Positions 1 through 6,460 of a DNA stretch of 6,811 bases are shown one piece after another (the first letter of the stretch is position 1; each line of letters starts with the position of its first letter). The position numbers and the translations under genes were made by a program. Source of the DNA: Nitrospirota bacterium (GTDB lineage: Bacteria; Nitrospirota; RBG-16-64-22; JACRHK01); the NCBI GenBank assembly GCA_016217625.1, contig JACRHK010000247.1, forward strand, positions 1 to 6,811. Direction: 5' to 3'. The notes beneath the pieces were generated by a model, which was not told the origin of the DNA, ran no database searches, and worked only from the letters and a program-made list of their open reading frames with translations.

Positions 1-98
1 TCCCGGGCCTCCCCCTTGATCGTGGGAGCGAGGGGGGCCGCGCAGGCGGACAGGACGAGCAGGACGCTACTGACACCAAGAAGTTTCAGTCGAGCCAT
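1..98 (-). CDS. Lipoprotein of unknown function, N-terminal fragment (runs off left edge)
   Basis: Only the first 32 codons are in the window. Reading from the ATG at 98-96, the protein starts MARLKLLGVSSVLLVLSACA: a short basic n-region (R3, K5), a hydrophobic core and a lipobox L-S-A-C with the acceptor cysteine at residue 19. This is the pattern of a type II signal peptide, so the mature protein should be lipid-anchored in a membrane facing the periplasm. A very strong ribosome site, AGGAGGAAGG, sits directly before the start (108-99). The gene starts inside the last codons of radC on the same strand, overlapping it by 13 bases in another frame, so the two are probably co-transcribed. The visible mature part (APLAPTIKGEAR) matches no family I can name. 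Confidence is good that a lipoprotein begins here and low on anything beyond that. Confidence 0.72.
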   Translation of the reverse strand, partial: MARLKLLGVSSVLLVLSACAAPLAPTIKGEAR

Positions 99-802
99 CC
101 TTCCTCCTGAAAGCTCACGTAGCGGCCGTTGCCGATGATGATGTGATCGAGCACCGGGATCCCCAAGACCTCTCCGGTCTGCCGGAGGCGGCGGGTCAAC
201 ACGCGATCCTCCTCGCTGGGGGACGGGTCGCCGCTCGGATGGTTGTGGACGAACAGAACGGCGGCGGCCGACTCCCGGACGGCGGGGAGAAAGACCTCGC
301 GGGGATGCACCAGCGACGCCGTGAGGCTTCCCACGGAGATGGGGAGGTCCTTCATCAAGCGGTTCTTGCTGTCCAACAGGGCGCAGAGGAAGACCTCCTG
401 CTTGAGCCCGCTCAGCCGCGGCAGAAAGAAGCGCGCCACCTCGGCCCCGCCCCGGAATTGGGCGGGGCGCTCCTCCTGCGCAAGCGCCCGCCTGCCTAGC
501 TCGAGGGCGGCTTTAATCGTCGCCGCCTTGGCCAGTCCGATTCCGCCAATCTTGCACAGCTCGGCTGTGCCGGCCTGGGATAGGCCGGCCACGCCCCCGA
601 AGCGTTCCAGGATCTGCCGGGCAACCTCCAGCGCGTTCTGGGAGTCCGTGCCGGTGCGAAGGAGGATCGCAAGGAGTTGCGCCTCCGAGAGTCCCTGGGG
701 ACCGTGCTGGATCAACCGCTCCCGGGGCCGCTCCTCCTTGGGCCAGGTACGGATGGGGGAGCGCGGCGCCCCGGAGGCGGGGTTCTGGAGTCTGCGCGGC
801 AT
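86..802 (-). CDS. radC: RadC family protein (UPF0758, JAB/JAMM domain)
   Basis: A RadC-type protein of 238 residues from the preferred start. Numbering below is from that start; add 9 for the longer reading from 829. An N-terminal helix-hairpin-helix part is visible around 82-105 (CKIGGIGLAKAATIKAAL). It follows the family hallmark LSEAQLLAILLRTGT at about 38-52. The C-terminal JAMM-like metal-binding motif reads H-N-H-P-S-G-D-P-S-P-S-E-E-D at 186-199, fitting H-x-H-x7-S-x2-D, with an upstream glutamate in VRESAAA. The fold suggests a metallohydrolase or DNA-associated role. The old link to DNA repair is disputed and the family has no settled function; it is often found near mobile DNA. I chose the ATG at 802-800 because GGAGG lies four bases upstream (811-807) and because a longer start at 829 would overlap a candidate -10 box. 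The stop overlaps the following lipoprotein start. Confidence 0.93.
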   Translation of the reverse strand: MPRRLQNPASGAPRSPIRTWPKEERPRERLIQHGPQGLSEAQLLAILLRTGTDSQNALEVARQILERFGGVAGLSQAGTAELCKIGGIGLAKAATIKAALELGRRALAQEERPAQFRGGAEVARFFLPRLSGLKQEVFLCALLDSKNRLMKDLPISVGSLTASLVHPREVFLPAVRESAAAVLFVHNHPSGDPSPSEEDRVLTRRLRQTGEVLGIPVLDHIIIGNGRYVSFQEEGWLD

Positions 803-806
803 CAAG

Positions 807-811
807 CCTCC
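807..811 (-). promoter_or_regulatory. Ribosome binding site deciding the radC start
   Basis: Read on the minus strand, GGAGG at 811-807 is followed by CTTG and then ATG at 802. No comparable site is well placed before the upstream in-frame ATG at 829, so this site favours the shorter radC product. Confidence 0.6.
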
Positions 812-827
812 AATGGCAACACATCTC

Positions 828-857
828 ATCCTACCATATCCCCCCTTGTGTTGACAA
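828..857 (-). promoter_or_regulatory. Candidate sigma-70-type promoter for radC
   Basis: On the minus strand, TTGTCA (857-852) is separated by 18 bases from TAGGAT (833-828). The matches to TTGACA and TATAAT are five of six and four of six. Transcription would start near 821, leaving a leader of about 20 bases before the ATG at 802 and excluding the longer reading frame from 829. The spacing is one base above optimal, so this is a moderate candidate only. Confidence 0.35.
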
Positions 858-932
858 TGGGCGGATTTGCATGGTGTCGTGGATTGTCCGTATCACTGAA
901 TCTGACGGGTCCGGTATTTCACTCTTGTCCCC

Positions 933-961
933 TTGATTCCCCGTTGTTTCTTCCCTATGAT
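933..961 (+). promoter_or_regulatory. Sigma-70-type promoter of the small secreted protein-queC unit
   Basis: TTGATT at 933-938 and TATGAT at 956-961 are separated by exactly 17 bases. The -10 box matches the consensus at five of six positions and the -35 box at four of six, including the key TTGA. The expected start near 968 gives a leader of about 27 bases with the ribosome site AAAGGAG just before the ATG at 995. I see no riboswitch fold in this short leader, so a preQ1 riboswitch is unlikely. Confidence 0.55.
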
Positions 962-994
962 GGTTCCTGTCACCTCTAGCGAAAGGAGCTGCGC

Positions 995-1237
995 ATGAAG
1001 ATCCCGATCGTCGTGGTTACGTGCCTGTGGGTGTGGATGAGCGTTGCCTGGGCAGAGACGCCGCAGACGCCCGCACAGACGAAGATGCCGCCCCAGGCCG
1101 TGAAGGTGGAGCGGCCGGATCGGCCCCTCAAGGTGAAGATCAAAAAAACTAAGGACGAGATCATCTGGGAGGTGGACGCCCAAAATCTTGAAGCCGCCAT
1201 CCGGGCGGCCAAGCGGCTCCAGAAAGAGTTCCCGTGA
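995..1237 (+). CDS. Small secreted or periplasmic protein of unknown function
   Basis: An 80-residue protein with a Sec-type signal peptide: K2, then a hydrophobic run rich in I, V, W (about 3-17), then A-W-A before E21 as a likely cleavage site. The mature part would be only about 60 residues. It has a Pro/Thr/Gln-rich stretch (21-36), a strongly basic middle (KVKIKKTK around 46-53) and a C-terminal segment that looks amphipathic and helical ([15 protein letters not shown]). I do not recognise a family. A ribosome site (AAAGGAGC) lies about eight bases upstream of the ATG, and a good promoter lies before it, so this is very likely a real gene and the first of its operon. Its stop TGA shares bases with the GTG start of queC (GTGA at 1234-1237), which implies coupled translation. 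No functional link between a secreted peptide and a cytoplasmic preQ0 synthase is known to me. Confidence 0.8.
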   Translation: MKIPIVVVTCLWVWMSVAWAETPQTPAQTKMPPQAVKVERPDRPLKVKIKKTKDEIIWEVDAQNLEAAIRAAKRLQKEFP

Positions 1238-1911
1238 TCGAGCGGCGCGCCGTCGTCCTCCTGAGCGGGGGGATTGACTCCACGACGGCCCTGGCCGTGG
1301 CCAAGGCCGAGGGATACGCGGTCTACGCCCTCACGGTGGAGTACGGCCAGCGCCACGGCGTGGAGGTGGAGGCGGCCCGTCGCGTGGCCCGGGCCCTGGG
1401 CGTGCGGGAGCACCGCGTCTTCGCGCTCGATTTGCGGGCCATGGGGGGATCGGCCTTGACAGGGGATCTGGCTGTACCGAAGGATCGCCCGCCGGAGGCC
1501 ATCGCCGAGGGGATCCCTGTGACCTATGTCCCTGCCCGAAACACGATCCTCCTTGCCCTGGCCCTGGCGTGGGCCGAGGTGTTGGGGGCGGAGACGATTG
1601 TCCTGGGGGCCAACGTCCTCGACTACAGCGGCTACCCGGATTGCCGGCCGGAGTTCCTCCGAGCGTTCGAGGCGATGGCCAACCTGGCGACGAAGGCGGC
1701 CGTGGAAAGGCGAATGCGGATCCGGATCGAGGCGCCGCTGCTCCACCTCACCAAAGCGGAGATCCTCAGGAAGGGGGTCTCCCTCGGGGTGGACTACGCG
1801 CTCACCCACTCCTGTTACGACCCGACGCCGGAGGGGCGGGCCTGCGGCCGGTGCGACAGTTGCCTGCTCCGAAAGAAAGGGTTCGCCGAAGCCGGCCTCC
1901 TCGATCGTTAG
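1234..1911 (+). CDS. queC: 7-cyano-7-deazaguanine synthase (QueC)
   Basis: This enzyme converts 7-carboxy-7-deazaguanine to preQ0 using ammonia and ATP, a cytoplasmic step in queuosine biosynthesis. The 225-residue length is usual. The N-terminal PP-loop that binds ATP is intact ([12 protein letters not shown], 9-20). [15 protein letters not shown] (98-112) and [13 protein letters not shown] (129-141) are family hallmarks. Four cysteines, C194, C204, C207 and C210 in THSCY...[14 protein letters not shown], form the expected zinc site. I use the GTG start at 1234 because it overlaps the stop of the upstream small gene by GTGA and places the PP-loop at the normal distance from the N terminus. 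No other queuosine gene (queD, queE, queF) is in the window, so the pathway must be completed elsewhere. No residue needed for activity appears to be missing. Confidence 0.97.
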   Translation: MIERRAVVLLSGGIDSTTALAVAKAEGYAVYALTVEYGQRHGVEVEAARRVARALGVREHRVFALDLRAMGGSALTGDLAVPKDRPPEAIAEGIPVTYVPARNTILLALALAWAEVLGAETIVLGANVLDYSGYPDCRPEFLRAFEAMANLATKAAVERRMRIRIEAPLLHLTKAEILRKGVSLGVDYALTHSCYDPTPEGRACGRCDSCLLRKKGFAEAGLLDR

Positions 1912-1942
1912 GGGGATATGTCCACTTTACTATGTCGAAAAA

Positions 1943-1977
1943 TATACTGTAACTACTTCTATTTGTGCTATCATAAT
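1943..1977 (+). promoter_or_regulatory. Candidate promoter region for hicBA
   Basis: Several -10-like elements lie in this AT-rich leader: TATACT at 1943-1948, TATCAT at 1969-1974 and CATAAT at 1972-1977. None has a convincing -35 box at 16-18 bases, so the exact promoter is uncertain. The absence of a terminator after queC means read-through from the queC unit is also possible. Confidence 0.35.
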
Positions 1978-2006
1978 TTTAAGAAACTGTTGTGTGAGGT
2001 GAAAAG

Positions 2007-2204
2007 ATGAAAACAAAATTAAAAATGATTTATTGGAAAGGTGAAAAATTCTGGGTTGGAAAGCTTCTTGAACACCCTGAAATAATGACTCAAGGCGAGA
2101 CGCTGCAAGAACTTGAGGAAAACATGAAAGACGCATACATGCTTATGACAATGGAGGATGTCCCCGAAAAACATAAGGTCAAAGAACTCTCCCTTGCAGT
2201 ATGA
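2007..2204 (+). CDS. hicB: HicB-like antitoxin
   Basis: A 65-residue protein of the short HicB type. It would bind and neutralise the HicA toxin encoded next. The family pattern is visible: a first strand MIYWKGEKFWVGKL (7-20), a Pro-containing turn EHPEIMTQG (22-30) and the helix TLQELEENMKDAYMLM (32-47). The T-Q-G-E-T-L-x-E-L-x-E-N core is typical of this group. Translation starts at the ATG at 2007, with GAGGTG at 1996-2001 five bases upstream. There is no C-terminal helix-turn-helix or ribbon-helix-helix domain, so unlike longer HicB proteins it has no obvious way to bind its own promoter. Its stop overlaps the hicA start (ATGA at 2201-2204), giving the antitoxin-first order. Base composition is clearly lower in G+C than the neighbours, suggesting transfer. 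Confidence 0.87.
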   Translation: MKTKLKMIYWKGEKFWVGKLLEHPEIMTQGETLQELEENMKDAYMLMTMEDVPEKHKVKELSLAV

Positions 2205-2374
2205 AAAGAAAGGATTTGCTTAAAAAGTTAGGTGATTCTGGATGTATTCTCATTAGACATGGAAACCGCCACGACTTATACAAAAATCCTACCACAGGGA
2301 AAAAGCAGCCAGTTCCAAGGCATCATGAAATAGACGAAAACCTTGCACAGCATAGCATAAAGATTTTGACATAA
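2201..2374 (+). CDS. hicA: HicA-like mRNA interferase toxin
   Basis: A 57-residue protein that is easily missed because it is so short. It reads MKRKDLLKKLGDSGCILIRH at the N terminus, followed by GNRHDLYKNPTTGKKQPVPR, then a helical tail ending at TAA 2372-2374. This is the HicA fold (double-stranded RNA-binding-like). The catalytic histidine is expected at H24 in R-H-G-N-R-H-D-x-Y, corresponding to the usual G-S-H position; the common serine is replaced by R23. The N-P-x-T-G-K-x2-P-V-P-R segment (29-40) is also a family hallmark. HicA toxins cleave mRNA in the cytoplasm and stall growth when not held by HicB. The start overlaps the hicB stop by ATGA, implying tight co-translation. The length is within the normal range for HicA, and the gene appears intact. 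Confidence 0.88.
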   Translation: MKRKDLLKKLGDSGCILIRHGNRHDLYKNPTTGKKQPVPRHHEIDENLAQHSIKILT

Positions 2375-2443
2375 CAAGCAAATCCAGTGGATGCGGTGAA
2401 ATCGCCCCGCTGATTTAAGTCGTTCCAGAAGGAAAGTCATCCG

Positions 2444-3010
2444 ATGTCCCCACCGATTCCCGAGAGGCACCCCCTCCGGCGGCTGTTTGCCGTCCTGACG
2501 GAGCGGAACTTTGCCGCCCAACTGGGGTGGGAGGACGCCAGCGTGACCCGCTATCTCGCGGCGCTGCTGACGGAATTCGCCCATAGCGATCGCCTCTACC
2601 GGATCCGGAACGCCAGGGGGCGGCGGGTGGATGAGGTGGCCGAGCTCCTCCTGGAGGCGGATCTCCTGCACCGGGCGTCGTCGGTCGAGCGGGAGCGGGA
2701 GGTCCACCGCCATATCGGCGATTTCACGCTGTTCATGGCGGGGCTATTTCCCGACTACCTGCAATCCCTGCGGACCGCGCGGCGCGTGACGACGCCGGAT
2801 GCCCTGCTCGACCATATCCAGGCGGGGAAGCGGTCGTACGCCATCGTGTCCGAGCACCGCTACGGACGGCACGAAAAGACGGCCCCCTCGTACCGGAAGC
2901 TCTCCGACCGGTTCGAGCTCTGCGTCTACGGCCTGGGATGCGTCCGGGCCGACCTGGAACGCCTCGCCGCGCCGGAATACCGCGCGCTCTGGCAGACCCT
3001 CGCCCATTGA
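2444..3010 (+). CDS. Conserved-looking protein of unknown function, paired with an HD phosphohydrolase
   Basis: A 188-residue soluble protein with no signal peptide and no membrane segment. I cannot assign it to a named family, although sequences like it seem to occur in uncultured GC-rich bacteria. It is largely helical by appearance. Notable stretches are LFAVLTERNFAAQLGW (14-29), EFAHSDRLYRIRNARGRRVD (44-63), a polar helix with E-R-E-V-H-R-H-I-G-D-F (85-94) and SEHRYGRHEKTAPSYRKLSD (136-155), rich in His, Arg and Tyr. These polar clusters could bind a nucleic acid or nucleotide, but that is inference. The ATG at 2444 has AAGGAA nine bases upstream. The stop and the start of the following HD gene share one base (TGATG at 3008-3012), so the two proteins are probably made together. 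Composition returns to the GC-rich style of the region, unlike the hicBA patch just upstream. Confidence 0.85.
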   Translation: MSPPIPERHPLRRLFAVLTERNFAAQLGWEDASVTRYLAALLTEFAHSDRLYRIRNARGRRVDEVAELLLEADLLHRASSVEREREVHRHIGDFTLFMAGLFPDYLQSLRTARRVTTPDALLDHIQAGKRSYAIVSEHRYGRHEKTAPSYRKLSDRFELCVYGLGCVRADLERLAAPEYRALWQTLAH

Positions 3011-4451
3011 TGGGGACTCCGCGCGGACCGAAGCGACCGGTGCCAAACGCCCGGACCCCCTATGAAGGGACGGCCCTGTTGGGGGATCCCCTCCACGGCT
3101 ACATCCCCTTTACGGTTCCCTATCCCTGGAACCCGCGGGAGCGGACGGAGAAAGACCTCCTCGATTCCCCCTGGATGCAGCGGCTCCGCTACATCTATCA
3201 ACTCCAGAGCGCCCGCTGGGTCTATCCCTCCGCCGAACACAGCCGGTTCGTCCACTCCCTGGGGGCGATGTGGGTTGCGGGGAAGTTCGCCCGCCACCTC
3301 TACCCCTCGCTGAAAGCCACGCTCCCCGAGACGCCGTCCGAGGCGTGCGTCGAGGAGCTCCTCCGCCTGGCGGCGCTCCTCCATGACATCGGCCACGGCC
3401 CCTTCGGCCATTTTTTCGACGACAACTACCTGGAACAGTACGGGTTGACGCACGAGCGGGTCGGCCGGGAGATCATCCTGAAAGCCTTGGGGGGGGTCAT
3501 CCGGCGGATCCGCCGGAGCCCGCACGCCCCCTTCGCACCGGGGGAGGGGATCGATCCCCGGTGGATCACCTTCCTCATCAACAAGACCGATGCCGAGCAG
3601 GTTCCCGCCGGGATGCCCCGCTGGGTCCGCTTCCTCCAGCCGCTCCTGGGGGGGTCTACACGGCCGACAACCTCGACTATGTCCTGCGCGACGCTTACAT
3701 GTGCGGGGTCGCCATCGGGCCGGTGGATCTCGACCGGCTGATCCATTACACGTTCTTTTCGCCCGAGGGGCTTACGCTCCACAAGGCGGGCGGTTCGGCC
3801 CTGACGATGTTCCTGCAGGCCCGACTCTATCTCTACACAAACGTCTACTACCACCGAACGACCCGGGCCATCGACCTCCATCTGCGCGAGATCTTCCCCG
3901 AGACCATGCGGCTCCTTTTTCCGCGCCACCCGTTGAGGGCGCTTGGGGCCTACCAGGGGCTGACCGACTGGTCGCTGCTCGAGGAGGTGCGCGGGTGGAC
4001 GCGTTCGCCCGCCCGGCGCCGGCGGGCGCTGGGGCGGGAATGGGCCCGGGTGTTGGGGCGGAGCGTCAAATGGAAGATGGCCTATGAGACGACGTTGTCC
4101 ATGAAGGAGTTCGAGAAGGGGCGAACGCACATCACCCCGGAGGCGCTGGAAGTCCGGATCCGGGCCGCCCTCCCCGCCAGGTTACGGCGGTTTCCATTCC
4201 GGGTCGATCTGGCGGCCCAGGACCCCCGGCCTGTGAACCCGCTGGTGATGGGGTACCGGCAGATCCACGTGTTCAACCCTTCGACCAAACGGGTGTCTAA
4301 AGAACCGTTGAAGGAGTATTTCGACTACCTGCCGGCCAAGGTCGTCCAGTGCCGGATCTTCGCGCAGAGCCATATCCACGACCGGATCCTCTCGGAAACG
4401 GCGGAGCGGGTGCTGTCGGCCGGAGAGGAGAGCATCAAGACGCACGTGTGA
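3010..4451 (+). CDS. HD-domain phosphohydrolase (SAMHD1/dGTPase-like), interrupted by a one-base frameshift
   Basis: Joining two frames at the G run 3648-3654 gives a continuous 480-residue HD-domain protein. The family opening is clear: LLGDPLHGYIPFT (23-35), then MQRLRYIYQLQSARWVYPSA (56-75). Metal ligands of the HD site are H82 in RFVHSLG, H125-D126 in LLHDIGHGPFGHFFDD, and D220 in TADNLDYVLRD. D220 aligns by pattern with D311 of SAMHD1. Such enzymes cleave phosphate from nucleotides, often dNTPs; the actual substrate cannot be read from the sequence. As written, the first frame ends at TGA 3739-3741 after 243 residues and loses D220 and the whole C-terminal half. The second frame stays open to 4451 and keeps family-like sequence throughout (for example DLDRLIHYTFFSPEGLTLHK). 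The start at 3010 overlaps the upstream stop. The break may be an assembly error, a real mutation or slippage. Confidence 0.82.
3648..3654 (+). other. Frameshift site in a seven-G run of the HD gene
   Basis: The zero frame reads CTG GGG GGG TCT (L-G-G-S), while the downstream homologous frame needs CTG GGG GGG GTC (L-G-G-V), which is eight Gs. Earlier in the same gene, 3489-3496 is an eight-G run that reads TTG GGG GGG GTC (L-G-G-V) in frame. One G is therefore missing here, or the ribosome slips back one base. The run is in the phase of a -1 slippery heptamer (G GGG GGG), but I see no close downstream stem at the usual distance of a few bases. Confidence 0.8.
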
Positions 4452-4467
4452 GAGGGATCTGCCCCGG

Positions 4468-5433
4468 CTATTCCGCCAGGTGGCAGGCCGCCCGGTGGCC
4501 GGGCGCGGGTTCCGTGACCCGCGGGGCTTCGACGCGGCACCGGTTGAAGGCCTTGGGACAGCGCGTGTGGAACCGGCAGCCCGGAGGCGGATCCGCCGGA
4601 TTGGGGACGTCTCCGGGCAGCAGGATGCGCCGTCGCTTGCGGGTGGGATCCGGGATCGGCACGGCGGACAGCAGTGCCTCGGTGTAGGGGTGTCGGGGAG
4701 CGGTGAAGAGCGCCTCCACCTGCGCTTCTTCCACGATTTCTCCCAGGTACATGACGGCCACGCGGTCGCTGAAGTAGCGCACCAGGTGGAGGTCGTGGGA
4801 GATGAACAGAAAGGCCAGCCGGTGCCGCTCGCGCAGATCCTGCAAGAGGTTGAGCACCTGGGCCTGGATGGAGACATCGAGGGCGGACAGCGGCTCATCC
4901 GCGATGAGGAGCGCAGGCGACACCGCCAGGGCGCGGGCGATGCCGACCCGTTGCCGCTGACCGCCGCTGAACTCATGGGGATAGCGGGCGAGATCCTCGC
5001 GGCCCAGGCCCACCTGCTCCAGGAGGGCGACGACCCGTTCCTCCAGCGCGGCCCCGGCGGCCAGGCGGTGGATGCGCAACGGCTCCCCGACGATGTCGGC
5101 GATCCGCATCCGGGGGTTCAGGGACGCGTAGGGGTCCTGAAAGATCATCTGCATCTTCCGCCGGAGCGGGCGGAGCGCCCGATCCGGGAGGGCGGCAATC
5201 TCCTCTCCTTCGAACCGGATGGATCCCTCCGTCGGCTTTAGCAGCCGGAGGACCGTGCGGCCGACGGTGGTCTTGCCGCAGCCGGACTCGCCCACCAGCC
5301 CCAAGACCTCTCCCGACGCAATCTGGAAACTCACCCCATCGACGGCCCGGACCATCCGCGGCGCCCCCCCGAGCCAACCCCCGCGGATCGGAAAATATTT
5401 TCTTAATCCCCGGACGTCCAGCAGCGGCGTCAT
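4468..5433 (-). CDS. dppF: Dipeptide/oligopeptide ABC transporter ATP-binding protein, DppF/OppF type
   Basis: A 321-residue cytoplasmic ATPase that would pair with the DppD-type subunit to power uptake of peptides or related substrates through a membrane permease. All ATPase motifs are intact: Walker [10 protein letters not shown] (48-56), Q-loop Q99 in [12 protein letters not shown], signature FSGGQRQR (155-162), Walker B LLIADEP (175-181) with catalytic E180, D-loop SALD and switch H213. The C-terminal oligopeptide-transporter extension is present, with H-P-Y-T at 248-251 and the cysteine set C286, C292, C299, C317 that in this family can hold an iron-sulfur cluster. I use the ATG at 5433, where the family sequence [15 protein letters not shown] begins; a longer open frame upstream is a shadow of dppD. 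No clear ribosome site precedes it, and the seven-base gap after dppD suggests coupled translation. It converges on the HD gene with a 16-base gap. Confidence 0.95.
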   Translation of the reverse strand: MTPLLDVRGLRKYFPIRGGWLGGAPRMVRAVDGVSFQIASGEVLGLVGESGCGKTTVGRTVLRLLKPTEGSIRFEGEEIAALPDRALRPLRRKMQMIFQDPYASLNPRMRIADIVGEPLRIHRLAAGAALEERVVALLEQVGLGREDLARYPHEFSGGQRQRVGIARALAVSPALLIADEPLSALDVSIQAQVLNLLQDLRERHRLAFLFISHDLHLVRYFSDRVAVMYLGEIVEEAQVEALFTAPRHPYTEALLSAVPIPDPTRKRRRILLPGDVPNPADPPPGCRFHTRCPKAFNRCRVEAPRVTEPAPGHRAACHLAE

Positions 5434-5440
5434 GGTCGCT

Positions 5441-6460
5441 TTAGGCGCGGATGCACCGGACCAGGTGACCGGGCGCGATTTCGCGGACGGCGGGGTGGGC
5501 GGCTGTGCAGGCCTCGATGCAGCGGCCGCACCGGGGAGCGAAGCGACAGCCCTCCGGCAGATTGATCGGCTTGGGCACGGTGCCCGGGATCGCATGGAGA
5601 CGTCGGGGCCGGTCACCTCCCTCATGACGGGGCAGCGAGGCCAGCAGTCCCTGCGTGTAGGGGTGCGCCGGGTGGGTGAACAAGGTGGTGGTGGCGGCCT
5701 GCTCGACGATCTCGCCGGCGTACATGATCGCCACGGCGTCGGCCGTCTCGGCGATGATGCCCAGGTCGTGAGTGATGAGGAGCAGCGCCGAGCCGGTCGT
5801 CGCCCGGATCTCCGCCAGCAGATCCAGGATCTGCGCCTGGATCGTCGCGTCCAGGGCGGTCGTCGGCTCGTCGGCGATGAGGAGCGCGGGGCGGGTGGCG
5901 ATGGCCATGGCGATCATGACCCGCTGGCGCATCCCGCCGCTCAGTTGGTGGGGGTACTCCCGGATCCGGGTCTCGGGATCGGGGATCCCCACTGCGCGAA
6001 GCAGATCCATCACCTGCGTCACCGCCTCCCTCCGGCCGAGGCCCTGGTGTATCCGGAGCGGCTCGGCGATCTGGTAGCCGATGGAGAAAACGGGATTCAA
6101 CGAGGTCAGCGGTTCCTGGAAGATCATGGCGATCCGGTTCCCCCGGATCCGCTGGAGGGCCGCCTCGGGGAGGCGGCAGAGATCGCCGTGGTCAAAGAGG
6201 ATCTGCCCCGACACGATCCGGGCGTTGGGGGGCAACACGCGGAGGATCGACAGCGCCGTGACGCTTTTGCCGCAGCCCGATTCGCCCACGAGGCCGAACA
6301 CCTTCCCCCGCGGCACCTGGAAGCGGACCCCATCCACCGCCCGGACGATCCCCTCCGGAGTGTCGAAATACGTGCGAAGGTCCTCCACGGACACCACAGG
6401 GGCATCCGGGGAGGAGGCGGGCTGGACTGTTGCGTGCACCTCAGCGGGCGAGGGGTTCAT
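5441..6460 (-). CDS. dppD: Dipeptide/oligopeptide ABC transporter ATP-binding protein, DppD/OppD type
   Basis: A 339-residue ATPase, the partner of the DppF-type subunit. Visible motifs are Walker A GESGCGKS (59-66), Q-loop Q115 in [14 protein letters not shown], signature LSGGMRQR (173-180), Walker B LLIADEPT (193-200) with E198, D-loop TALD (201-204) and switch H231. The sequence Q-E-P-L-T-S-L-N-P and signature L-S-G-G-M-R-Q-R place it in the D rather than F group. The C-terminal extension has H-P-Y-T (266-269) and cysteines C305, C311, C314, C318 and C336, one more than in the neighbouring DppF. The ATG at 6460 overlaps the end of the TPR gene by 20 bases. The first 20 or so residues look unstructured and the ribosome site (AAGG touching the ATG) is poor, so the true start could be a GTG slightly downstream. 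Permease and binding-protein genes are not in the window. Confidence 0.95.
   Translation of the reverse strand: MNPSPAEVHATVQPASSPDAPVVSVEDLRTYFDTPEGIVRAVDGVRFQVPRGKVFGLVGESGCGKSVTALSILRVLPPNARIVSGQILFDHGDLCRLPEAALQRIRGNRIAMIFQEPLTSLNPVFSIGYQIAEPLRIHQGLGRREAVTQVMDLLRAVGIPDPETRIREYPHQLSGGMRQRVMIAMAIATRPALLIADEPTTALDATIQAQILDLLAEIRATTGSALLLITHDLGIIAETADAVAIMYAGEIVEQAATTTLFTHPAHPYTQGLLASLPRHEGGDRPRRLHAIPGTVPKPINLPEGCRFAPRCGRCIEACTAAHPAVREIAPGHLVRCIRA

Larger units (their letters stand above)
1912..2380. other. AT-rich patch, probable horizontally acquired segment carrying hicBA
   Basis: By hand count, 1981-2340 contains about 138 G or C in 360 bases (38%), and 1921-1980 only about 16 in 60. Flanking genes run near 65-70%. 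Codon choice also changes: AAA, ATT and TTA codons dominate here. The shift begins just after the queC stop and ends around the hicA stop. I found no flanking direct repeats, transposase or integrase, so the transfer mechanism is not visible. The edges are approximate. Confidence 0.7.

Noticed and set aside
851..856. Perfect TTGACA on the plus strand upstream of the small secreted gene
   Set aside because: The sequence 15-19 bases downstream has no TATAAT-like box, and the 933-961 promoter is better placed.
976..1809. Long open frame on the minus strand across queC
   Set aside because: It is the antisense shadow of queC and the small secreted gene; its sequence is low-complexity R/G/H/P-rich with no recognisable motif.
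1234..1911. QueC-like subunit of an anti-phage system (Qat type)
   Set aside because: The protein has the full canonical QueC motifs and zinc cysteines and is not accompanied by the ATPase, small partner or nuclease genes of such systems.
2366..2371. Perfect TTGACA at the hicA end as a promoter for the 188-residue gene
   Set aside because: No -10-like hexamer occurs 15-19 bases downstream; the box also encodes the last hicA codons.
2382..2392. Palindrome ATCCA-G-TGGAT between hicA and the next gene as an attachment site or operator
   Set aside because: Only five base pairs per arm and no second copy at the left edge of the AT-rich patch; could be chance.
3561..4451. Independent gene starting at GTG 3561 for the second half of the HD protein
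   Set aside because: Its first 31 codons overlap the HD frame out of phase and have no family resemblance, which begins only after the G run; no ribosome site supports that start.
4490..4504. Perfect hairpin GCCCGG-TGG-CCGGGC as a terminator between convergent genes
   Set aside because: It lies inside the dppF C-terminal coding region and has no following T run on either strand.
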